A stretch of 64,000 nucleotides of DNA, taken from Takakia lepidozioides. Taxonomy: Eukaryota > Streptophyta > Takakiopsida > Takakiales > Takakiaceae. A program made the translations under genes and the position numbers. The DNA lies in assembly GCA_030704615.1 (NCBI GenBank), contig CM060734.1, forward strand, positions 48,564,042-48,628,041, read 5' to 3'. Below are positions 1 to 12,400 of this stretch, one piece after another (position 1 is the stretch's first letter; each line of letters starts with the position of its first letter). Below the pieces are notes generated by a model, which had not been told where the DNA came from, made no database searches, and worked only from the letters and a program-made list of their open reading frames with translations.

Positions 1-407
1 GTGATCAAAACGAGGGACATCAGTTAGGTGATGCCAGAATTACACACCACTCAGACCACCACTGGAGAGAAGAAATGGAGAGAAGAAACAAAGAGTATTA
101 CATCCAGTGGAAGAAATGGAGATCTAGAAAAATAAAATAAAATTTGTAATGACCGCAGGACCATGGTACAAACCAGAAAAACAATAAAAGAAAAGAAAAA
201 GCAAGGTGCATACTAATCTCCTCTGTATCTTTCAATTTTATCATGAGCCTCGGATGCTCTATTTTCTTGATTAACAAGAGTGGTGCCCCATGGAGATATC
301 CTCCCTTGTCCCATCTCAACACACATTGAATGAAGTCAATCAAAGTACAGAAACACAGACATGAGAGAGGCAAAGCTCTCTGGAGGAAAATAACAGTAAA
401 ATCTCAC

Positions 408-3400
408 CTGGTAAGCCACCCATACAGGCGATTTGGAATTGAGGCTATTGAATGGCTCACTGGCGACATGCCAGAGATGTGTGAAGCTACTGTGGGGCAG
501 TAGTAGCACTACTGACATCAGAGTAAGTATGCCAACCCATGCACCCTGAGCACAGAAACATCAGGGAGTGTTATCAGCAAAGTGGAACAGTCTCCTTCAA
601 GAGCCTCAGGTACGAGATTAGAGAATAGTGCGGATAACGGGAAAAGATAGAAAGCCCTACGGGTCTAAAAGGTGGAAAGAGTTTCTTTCTTAAGGAAGGT
701 ATATATAAAATCAACGTCACCAACATTTCTAGACCTTTTTCCCTGTAGCATAGAGTGTACCAAAAGAAACTAATGACGTGTTGAAAATAAAGTGAACGAA
801 CTTAGTAGATGCACTTACGAGCAGATAGTAGTTGAAAATGACAGGTCGGCGAAATGAGGCTCCGAAGGTGAAGATAAAAGCAGAGGAGATGAACTGAAAG
901 TAAATGGTGAAAAATATGACTGTCGACTCCCAGTTGTCACCAAGCACCCACCATGAAGAACCATGAGAGAGTCTGCCATACCAGGGAGCAGAAGCGTGTT
1001 AATAGGAGGAGACACCAGCAGAGAAAGAAATTTCCAGACAGAGATATGGAGTTTTGTACCTTCCCTACCACATGACGTCATGAGGCCTCATATGATCAGC
1101 TTCACAGGCATTCCAAAAACAGGAGAAAATAAGATACAGCAAATCCACTGCTCTACATTGAGTCAGCATTGACAGTCAAAAGAAAGGAAAGCCATGTAAT
1201 TGCCCTGATCACCATAGCTACACAATGAGAAGTGAATAGTAAAGATATGTGACGGACCATGTAGATGAGGCTAGAGATCTGTCAGTGCAGCTGAGTCTAC
1301 TGCATCCATCAAAGGGATTAACAGAGGCACATCAGACTCTGAAGTTACCACAAGAGTTGGCATACTGATAAGAAAAAGAGGCTGGGCCCGGAAGGAACAT
1401 ACTTGGCAGGCCACTTGACATAGTCGGATTGGGCAGTCATGAAGGAGAGAGCAGCCAACACAAATACAAGGTTGATGATCCAAACCCCAAGTACCGAGGC
1501 CACATTCTGTGGTCCTAGCAGACTGGAGGTTGGTCGCACCTGCCATGATCAACCATCTCATCAGTCTGAGCAGTTTATTGTGCCCAATTTTGATGATTGT
1601 TGATGCCAGCAAAGCTATGACACGAGTGTGTGAAAAAACAGAAAAACCAACAAGGAGAACCTTAGATTTCAGTCTCATGGAGATAGCCAGCTAAGCATTT
1701 CTACTACTTCCCATGATGAGTAACCTCCAACAGTCGCACCTCTCTCAAACCTTTTAGTACACGCAGTGAAGAAGGAATAGAGATGATGTTCTATCTCCAC
1801 TTCCTGCATGTGGTGCAATGGACAAATCCTATCCTCATCAGGTATGACGACCCATCTACGCGTCTTGATCTGGAAGCTGTGTCAACCGACTCAGAAATTT
1901 ACCAAAGCCCTGGTGATAGATGTGCAGAACGTGGCCGACAAGTAGACATGAGATACAAATTTCTTGGTAGGTACGGAGTTTCGGGATGAGCCAGTGCCCC
2001 TCCAACCCATGTTCATTGTACATGAAAAGAGCATTTAATGACATGCAAGGAGAAGAAGAAGGAAAGAAAGGAAAAAAGAAAGAAATGATACTTTATAACG
2101 TCTGCAGAAAGCTCAAAGAATTTATGACAAGAGAAACCATGAAACAAGAAAGAGAGAGGGGCCCTCCACGACCACCCAAAAACGACCATTGCTCAAGGGA
2201 TTGTCTAAGAGACAACGCCTCATGCAGAGATGTTGCTAACCTTCTCTGATGGAAGACCACTGTCAGAGATTGGCTATCTCGGAATAGGCAATAGGAGCTC
2301 CACAGATCTCATAGTAGAAAGGACAGTGAAAGAAGAAATGTTATTCATTTTTTTTGGGCGCAAGCGGGGCACAGGCAATACTGTTGCTGCAGGTTGTCCA
2401 CCTACTAGTCTCAACCTAACATCCCAAGTGGCCTCAAAAGAGAGGGGGATAGAGCTGCAGACAGGTAATTGGGCCGCAAGATTCTAGGTCATGGAGGACC
2501 AATAATGTCGTTTCATAGAACTGTAGTTTTGTTGTATTCGCTGGTTTCCAGGTTCGCCTGACATGAAGTGCTATAAGAGCTGAAATGAAATGGTACTTTA
2601 TAACCTCCGACAAAGCTCAAAGAGGTACAGGGACAAGAGAAAGCAAGAAACAAGAAAGAGATGAACTTTAGAGGGAGACAGAGCACGAGCAAATTCGAAA
2701 CCTGACTTCCCAAACAGATTTCAGAGCAGAGAAACCAATGAAATGAAATGGTACTTTATAACGTCCGCGGAAAGCTCATAGAGCTTATGGGACAAAGATG
2801 GGTAAAGACATGAGAGAGGAAACAAAACCAGAGCCAAAAATAAAACTATTGCTCGAAGGATTGTCTGAGGGTGACGGCCTCGTGCAGGTATGCGAAGGAT
2901 TTCTGATCCTCATAGTGGAAGACCTCAGTGAGAGAAAGAGAGAAAATATTCTTTATGGGAGATCCAAAGGACGCAAGGGACATAGAACAGACCATAGAAC
3001 TATGATGGCAAGGCGACAGAACAGGACCAAGAACTACACTTACGTGACCCGAAGGCGGAGTGTAGGAGGCAAGGCACTTCTGAGAGGGAAAGATATACAG
3101 AGTTCATACTTCATATAGAGTAAGTGTGGCTTCAAACCTTGCTGAGTTTCTTTGCAGGATTACTGAGGGTCATGGAGTAGCCCAAGCTCAGCACAGCAAC
3201 ACCATCAATGAAGAGGTAGTCCATTTGGCATGGAATGACTCCATACCTGCTCTCAGTCACAGTTAGGGCATGCTTCAGACTGTGATCCAAGCCCCACCTT
3301 AGTATGGGTTGCATTCAGATCTAACTGATGTACGACATTGCCTGGATGATTATGAAGATAACTCTTGCTCTGATGTGAGGAAAAGCCAAAGTCAATTGAC

Positions 3401-6400
3401 CACAATGCTTTGCTACTCTGTGAACTGGGGAAGGAGCATACCAATTTGCAGAGAGTTTGAAAATTGAAAAGCTCAAGCCATAGATGATGAGGAACTTATA
3501 ACACGCAAATGATGTATGTAGAGCCCCGCGGCCTTCCCTCAATAATTCAACAACAGATGCGATCTGTTCAACAATCGCCTTCAATTATATGCCACCATCC
3601 TTAAAATTTCTGTTTCTAAATTTGGCTAGTGCAAGCTTTTCAACGTTGAGAGCTTGGAATTCAAGTTAAGGTGTCCACTCGTTGAGCCATGAGTACTGCT
3701 AATCAAAGGCTTACTTGGCACCTGTGGCAGTGCAAAAACTATAAACCTCTACCCTCAGATATCTATGCTAAATCTGGAATGGTGACACCTCTTGAATATA
3801 GAATGTACTCATCAGACGTTGTCTGCTGCAGCCTTGAGGCCATACACCCCCTTATTGAATATCGAGAAGGCCAATGACAAATTTAGTGACAAACAAAGAG
3901 TTGAGGTGAACAAAAATCATGAGAAGGGGGGAAAGTCTTAGAACAAACCGTTTTGTCCTTGGAGGTGAAAGGAGACACAACAGAGGCCTCTGCCTCGCTG
4001 AGGGCAATACCAGCATGGGCTGAGCGAAGAGCACCACAATCGTTGCCACCATCCCACAACATGCCCACCACAAGGCCACGGTCCCTGTGCATGTCCACTA
4101 CCTTCACCTGAGCCCACAATTCCATGTTACTGCATGTTATGGGTTTCAACAAAGGACGACCTGCTGTTGTCTCTCTTTTTCTGTTTTTCTATAAGCTCTT
4201 TGAGATTTCCACAGATGTTATAAAGTCCCATTTCATTTCATTTCATTTCTTGCTTTCTTTTAAAAGCCCAACATCAAGACTCATTAGGCAAGAGCTGAAG
4301 GACCATGTCAAGCAGACCAGGAGATCGGTGACACACCTCACAACTAGGTTATAATTCTAATGACACACCTTTCGTGTCATCCTGAGGAAAGTATCTTACA
4401 GCCCAATCACTTATTTGCTCTCTCCATCTCTTCTCCAGGCATTGGGAGGATTGAGGGTGGCTCATAGAACCTGAGGATAGAGACTGGCAGATAGAATAAG
4501 CTTTAGGTTGAAGATTGAGACTGAAGAACATCTCTTCTTTCACTCTCCTCTCTACTGTTAAATCCTGGGCCGCTACAGTCAACACCTGACAGAGGTGTTC
4601 CATTATGAGGATCCAGATGCCTTGCAGCATATACATAAGGCTCTTCACTTAGAGAATCTCTTGAACTAGAATTCTAGTTTTCTGGTTGTGGTGACTGGTT
4701 ATTGGGGGCCCTTCTTTTTCCAGAGCCCAGTCGTGGTTTCACGGCCCAGTCCTGGCCAGGACCCCGGCTACTCTCATCCTGAGAAATAAACACCCATTAT
4801 CCACACCGTTGGGTTGGGGCGTGGAGTAACGATGGAAAACAAACCAACCTCATGTCTTGGGGAAATTGATCAAATTTGAAGTCTTCTATGTCCCTTAAAC
4901 TCTATTCCCACCATGCCATAAACAGCATCTTACCTTATCTGCAGGGGTGAAGCGTGCAAAAATGCGAGTGAAGAACAGAAGACTGTCCATTCTGCCTGTC
5001 TTGCATAGCACGTTGAAGGCCTTCCCTGTGACAGCCAGCTCAGTGAGGCCCCCCTCCAGGCCTTTGCCATGAACCCTCAACATCTCATCTGTGCTCGATG
5101 CATGGCTAGTTCCATCACTGGTGGTGACCATGGGCTGCCATGTTACGCTGGTCAACAAAAGGGGCATTGAACACAGCTAATGAGAAGAAATGAAATGAAA
5201 TGAAATGGTGCTTTATAACGTCCGCGGAAAGCTCATAGAGCTTACAGGACAAAATGGAAGAAAACATGATTGAGGAAACAAAACCAGAGCCAAGAATAAA
5301 AACTATTGCTCGAGTGATTGTTTAAGGGTACCTGCACGAGAAAGAGAGGGGTTCAATTCTTACTTATCCAACCCTACGTAGGTAATTCAATCTCCTGCAG
5401 AGCAGAGAACAGTCAAAGCATATCATGCCACAGTAGGCATGAAAGCCAAATTCCCGTGACAAGTGAGAGGATAAGTCCCCTTGAACTGGCTTGAAACAAG
5501 ATAGAAAGCCAGGACGAAAGAAAAAAGAAAAATGAACTTTTTCATGTCCACAGAGGGTCATGGGGTCCCATGGGACAGGGAACAAACCAAGACTACTTTA
5601 GGAAGATATCATCCTGGGCTGGCCTGGCTGCCAGTATGTGATATAACAATAATAGTATTCCTCCTGGTTGTGGTGCACTTTTTGCAATTACTTAGCAGAA
5701 GCAATCATTGCCTCCCACCACTGCATTGGAAGGGGCTAAGATATGAGTCTTCATTACCTGCCTGCCGCATCAAGGTCAGCTAACAGGACTTGGACATGTT
5801 GAGTGACCATGGCACACTCCTTGGCAATGTAAAACCCACATTGCGCATTATCACCAGTCACCATCAATGATCGCACCTGGTAAGTACTCCCAAAATTTAG
5901 ACACACTACATAATTTCAAAGTGGAAAGTAACTGTTACGCCAAGCACAATGCTGGTTAACGTGCATACTATTATAGTTGAGGTTATAAGCAGGTTCTAAG
6001 CCATTGTTGCAAAATTCTCATAAACGTACATTCAAAGTAGGACAAAGTCATCATAGATGACAACGTCCTCAATTTAACTGCCATAAATAAGCTACCTCAA
6101 TCATGCCCCAGTACTTCCAGCAGTGCAAGTTCTGACAAGTGCCACAATGTCATGTGACAAGAAAGAGGACACACTTCTTACACAACACATCAGCAAGTCC
6201 GCATTGACTGATGACATAGCTTAAAGGTCTGCTACTAGAAAGCCTGGGCACTTACCTCACCCTTGCGGAGAGCCTCAATCGCACCCCGAGTGTCTTGTTT
6301 GAGTTCATTGCGAAACAGAAGAAGGGCAACAAAGGTAAGGTTGGATTCAAGCTCATCACGGGACAACGACTTCACTTTGTCCAAGGGCATCATAGTGCCT

Positions 6401-9400
6401 AGGCTCCTGGTACTCACAATGACCACTCATGTTACTGTTTGCCAATTGGACATAGCTTGCAATCACAAGTCCTTCAAAAACCAGGCTAAAAGGTGTTCAC
6501 ACGTGGAGTACAGAGACCATAGAAACGTGAGAGCAAATAGATGGACAACAAAAGAGATAATAGGGGGAGGAAGAGACTTGTAACTTAAGCCCAACACGTA
6601 GCAGCCGTCAAGAGCATGATCCTTAGCAGTCTGCAGGTACTCCGTGGGAATTCTACCTGCAGTGCTTAATTCCTGAACCCTTTCAAAAGACCCCTGCATA
6701 GATGCATGAACCATAAGCACTCAATATCCCAAAAACCGTTTCAAGCCAGTTCAAGGGGACTTATCCTCTCACTTGTCCTCGGAATTTGGTTTTCACGCCT
6801 ACTGTGGCATGACATGCTTTGACTATTCTCTGCTCTGCAGGAGATTGAATTACCTACGTAGGGTTGGATAAGTTAGAATTGAACACCTCTCTTTCTCGTG
6901 CAGGTACCCTTAGACAATCACTCGAGCAATAGTTTTTATTCTTGGCTCTGGTTTTGTTTCCTCTCTCATGTTTTCTTCCATTTTGTCCCATAAGATCTAT
7001 GAGCTTTCCGCGGACGTTATAAAGCACCATTTCATTTCATTTCGTTGCTCTCTTTAACTTTATACGTTATAAAATTTCATTTCATTTCATTTCATTTCTA
7101 TTTAACTTTTCCTTCCCATGGGTAGTTTCTCTTGGTCCCATAATAGATATCCTTCTCTAAGGCCTTTGAAATGTCTCCTATATCACAAAACTAGGATTTG
7201 TCCAGGTTGAAGAGTACAGAACATACACCACTTCTTTCTTTCTCCTATCAAATATAGATGGGGAAGATGTGACATAAAGTTTTAGTATGTTTGTCAGAGA
7301 CTGCTCTTCCTTGAGAGGCCTTGGTTTTGAAGGCTGGAACTCATTCAGTCAGTCTGTCGGTCTGTCTGTCTTTCTTGCTTTCTTTAAGGTTTGAAAGCAG
7401 ACATAGAGCCCACCCCTGGAAGGGGGCAGTAGCTGCAAGGCAAAGTGGCTGTTAGTTACACCGGCTTCAGCCAGAGTCCTCTTCTTGAAGGCAGACTTGC
7501 ACTCATCTTAAAATGAAATGGTACTCATCTTAAAGAAAGGGGCATTGGCACTCACTTTGCAATAGACATGAAGCTCTCCAGCACCATCTTGGATGACCAC
7601 ACTCATGGTGGCACGGGCATGCTCAAACTCATTCCGTCTCACAATTGTGTACTTTTTTCCCTCTCTGCTGGAAATAATAGGATATTCCTGTGCAGTGGTG
7701 CCTCCTTCCAACAAGTCCCAGCGAACTGCAGAAAACATTTTCACCTACATTGAAAATGTGTTATTAGACCTTCTACTCTTTAGGGTTTGAGAAGGGGAGA
7801 GAGGGGTGACATCATAGAGATAGAGGTGGGGAGAAGCACTTACAAGATGCAGATACAAGACTTCTCAAGCAAGCAGAATAAACATCTCGCACCATGGGAA
7901 TGGACAAATACAACCTACCTCGACTTCATTCCCCACAAACTGCTCCCCAAACTTGGTGACTGCGTGACAGGTAGCCAGTCCCTTGATAGTGATGTTATCA
8001 ATTGCTTCCATATTTTGGGGTGACAAAACAGGGCCAAATGACGGATGCTTATCACCATCATGGAGAACACTTTGAATGCCTATGAAATCCAGGCCATTGT
8101 TTGTTAGGGTCCCAGTCTTGTCGAAGCAAAACACCCGGATCTTTCCAGCAATTGCAATTCGCTTTGGATTCACACAAAAAATTCCTCGCTTCTGCACCGG
8201 ATATAAAAGTTTAGAAAGGCAACATTTACTTATTGCTCAGACGACAGATTCAATTACAGGTTGGATGTTGGACAGAGAGAGGAAGACAAATTGAGAGAAG
8301 GTGATCAGAAAGGATGGGTTGGGAGTTCTGCCCTTTTTCCTCCCAAAATAAGAAATGCAATGACATGAAATGGTGCTTTATAATGTCCGCGGAAAGCTCA
8401 TAGAGCTTATGGGACAAAATGGAAGAAAACATGAGAGAGGAAAGAAAACCAAAAGCCAAGAATAAGAGAAACTCTGTCTTTGTAAGCCGTAGTCTTGAGG
8501 CCATAAACCCTTGCAACCTGGTAGAGCTGAAAAAGGGGAAGAGGGGGAAGGATAGAAAGACAGAGTAAAGGAAGGGAAAGGAACTTTACAAGGTCCATGG
8601 GAAGCTCAAAGGAAAACATACGGACACTAGCATCAGTGAAGTCTCGGTCCATGAAGAGGAAAGGGAAGAAGAAATGAATGAAATGGACCTTTATAACGTC
8701 CGCAGAAAAGGAGAGCAAGAAACAAGAAAGAATAAAAGACAGAGCGAAGCCAGAAGCAGCCCAAATGCAACTACTACTCTAGTGATTGTCTAAGAAAGAA
8801 AGCCAGAGAGAAATTTTATAAATCCACGGGTGCCCATGGGACAAAGTAGAACAACAAGAAAGGGAGGAAGAAGGACATAAAATTCCATCCACGGGAAATG
8901 AAATGAAATGGTAGTTTCTGATGTCCACAGTAAGCTCAAAGAGCTTATGGGACAAAATGGTAAAAGACAACAAAACCAGAGCCAAAAAGAAAGAAAGAAT
9001 CTCTAAACAGCAGTGCAACAAACTTCATCACTTGAAAACATCCTACGTATAAGGAGCAGTGTACCCTAAAGCTAAGGATGACAATACAATTATCAACGTT
9101 AAACCATCTTCTCTATGAAATCAGAAAGGATGTATTGAAGGGATACAAGTGGGATGTACCTTGAGGCGTCCAGCAGCATAGATCTGTCCAATCTCAAGTG
9201 CGACAGGAAGCAGAGGAGAAAGAATTTGACTCATAATGGCTATGCAGTAGGTCCACTTGGTAACCCAGATGCTTATTTGCCCCGTACGATACTGTCCAAG
9301 AGTTTTTGAAAGAATGAGAAAGGACGATTACAAGGAACCCCACCACGACCCCAGATGTGGACACACAATTTGGGTAATTTTATTATCGAGTGACAGGCTA

Positions 9401-12400
9401 TGTGAATGCTGAGACCAAGCAGAGCATCCTACTCTTCTAAGATGCTTCATTTGAAATAATGCAGGGTGATGGCAAAATATTCATTCAGAACCAACTGAGA
9501 CTTGTTAAGTCCATAACAAGGTACACTGACCTGGAATGTTAGAGAGAGTGCGCAGCAAACAGCTGCATATGCCAAAAGAAGCATCACCACTATTGGAAGT
9601 TCCTCGTCATACTTGAAAACCATTCGCTCAGGATAGAGTATGGTGGACAACAACTTGCCTTTCGACGTACTCATTCCTAATAACACATCGACCCAAACAT
9701 AGAGTTTAGCACTACAAATCAAAAGGCTTAGAGGCATTTGAAATAGTCTGCTGAAGAATTGGCTTCCATGCCCTTGTCCTTGTCTACTGGCTAAGTCCAC
9801 TTCTCTTGAATTCACTTCAGTTCACATAAACCTAAACCAGGTTCACATGCACTCGGCAACAGCTGAAGTTGAGGATACCCTTTGCATCAAAGTCTTTTCT
9901 AAAGCGAAGTTCGACTTATTGCAATCAGTCTAGAGGAAAAAGAACATAGCCATGCTAAAGTATGACACCTATATCTCAAGCCGAGGTGAGCATTGCTGAG
10001 TTCTCCACCAAGCAACAGTTAGGATTGCCCCACACTGCTGTGTTTTCCAATCAACATTGGGTCAAAAGGGACTGTGTCACAGTAATCCATTCCTTCCTTA
10101 TATGAAAGCAGAACTGAATTACTCACTATAGCAATTTGCATATTGTAAGGTGACCACTTAGCTAGGTCAGGGTCAACCAAGAGGGAATTACTGGTAACCT
10201 GTGGAAGTGACAATTGCGAACACTTGTTCAATGCCTCCACTCCCTGCCTGCAGCACCTCTGTGCCAGAGCAGAGTGTGTGTCGGGCACCCCCAGGACCTT
10301 CAGGCTCATAAAAACTTGAGTTGCTGGGAGCCTGGTACTTTTGCACAGGCATTGCCTCCCCTGTAAGGTTACTCTCATTGCAGACACAGACCCCTGGATA
10401 AAACAGCAAATACCTTAATATGCAACATTGTACCAACATAAAAAATGAAATGAAATGAAATGGAACTTTATGACGTCCGCAGAAAGCCTTGATACTTCAT
10501 GCCAAACTGAATCTGGGGCCAGTGATTGATAACTGCTAACGTTGTGAGCATTGATGATTTTTGCTGGCAGAGCTTGTATTATGGATCAACAAATCAAGTT
10601 CATCTGTGGAAGGTTATGCAAGACCCCACCACCGGGTGTTCACCTCGACCTGTGAGCCAATGTCCCTCATCCGTGTCTTTGTCAACTTGTCCTTACAGTC
10701 ATTTAGATGTGATTCCTCAGTAGGTATACAGTTTTAAAGCATGCAAGTGTGCACAATGGTGTTCTGGATATAGACCAACACCACTACCTAGGACCAGTTT
10801 TGGATTCCAAGACACGATATGACATGCGTGGCTTGTCAGTACTCTCTGCACATACATGTATGTGCTTGCTAGAAACGTGCAAAATTGCAAAGGTGATTAT
10901 GGATGAATACATGAGTCTGCCCCTCTCTTCCCCTCGCTTTTGGAGGGTGATGTTGAGATTCAAGTACCTTGGACAATCAAAAGGTCACAGGGAAGATTCC
11001 AATTGCTTCTCACTTTGACCAGATCACCGGGGACAAGCATGCGAAAGTCTAGTTTCATCCATGTCCCATTGCGTTTCACATCCACGTCACTTGCATACTC
11101 AGTAAGCTACAGACACATACAAGGTTGACGTCCATGATTAGCCTGTTACTCAAATGATACACAAAACTTTGATGGCATTCACAGGGAATCCACTTGACAG
11201 AATTTTCTTCCATTTCATGTTGGATATGAAGATTATTCTGGCACCCTAGACCCATTGTTGAGTGATTACCAGCAGGATGGTAGGTTTTTATCCCTATTTC
11301 TAAATCTCTTGATTTACTCGATCATATGGAACGCCTCCTTTCCTCCTCCAGAGGCCAGAGGGAGGGGCTTGAAGGGAAGAACAGTACAGCAAATTAGTTA
11401 TAGCCACTGGGTAAATCACCTAGTAATTGATTTTGCAGGATTCACAGGTTAGCACACCTTGGCAATGGCAAACTGGGACCGGCGGCGATTGAAGATGGTG
11501 ATGGCAGCCGAGAGTAGCACAATAGAGAAGAGAAGGGCCCCCACAAATAAGTAGCTGAACCATAGCCAGATTGCATAAATAATAAACTGGTACACTTTAA
11601 ATAGGGTGAACATCTCCTCTGCAATGGATACCAACATGGGCTCAGGCTTGAACGGGATCTCATTAGGGCCAAGTCGCTCATGTCTATCTTCAGCAACCAT
11701 TGTAGAGAGTCCCAGTGATACCTGAATACAACACATAACAAGACAAGTGTTGGATCTTGGTGACAAGTTACAGCACTTTCAGGTCATTACAGATCTGGAC
11801 TGTTGCCAAGTTACACTGCGTTCACTCTTTCTTTGCTTTGGTGAGCAAACGTTTGACCAAGAGGAAGGACTTTCTCTTCATGACAATGAGAACATTTGCC
11901 TCAGGCAGTTTGAGAGCTGTTTTTTATGGGAAGTGCTATAAATTTGCAAGATGAATGAACCCCTACAGCAAAACTGTCTAGGGTACTGAAAGAAGGCGTA
12001 CAGCAAAACTGTCTAGGGTACTGAAAGAAGGCATACCTGATGGAAGTTTGCTTGATTCACAGAAGCCCCCTCTATGAGATAACGCTGCCCTTGAAACAGA
12101 AAATAGAGCTCACCGGACTTGGTTCTACGAATTGGTATGGTCTCAGAGTGGCCCCGTTGCGCAGGGCGAGTCAGTTTATCCTGGAAAAAGAAATAAAGCA
12201 TGAATCTATGGAGGTCCTATACCTTAAGATATGAGAAGAACACTGATTCACTAGTTGTCTCATATCTTTCTGTTTTGATTGTTTGAAAACATATTTGTCT
12301 GTGAGGGACAGATTTTGGTGCAAGTTCTCAACATGGAACTGCAAACCCAGGGAAAATTTAGTGTCAAAAGAGTCCAAGCCTAAAGCTACAGCAAGCAGAA

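Noticed and set aside
1271-1678. Minus-strand open frame of 135 codons
   Set aside because: It overlaps the ATPase exon 1403-1539 in a different frame; the correct frame encodes [17 protein letters not shown], which fits the ATPase.
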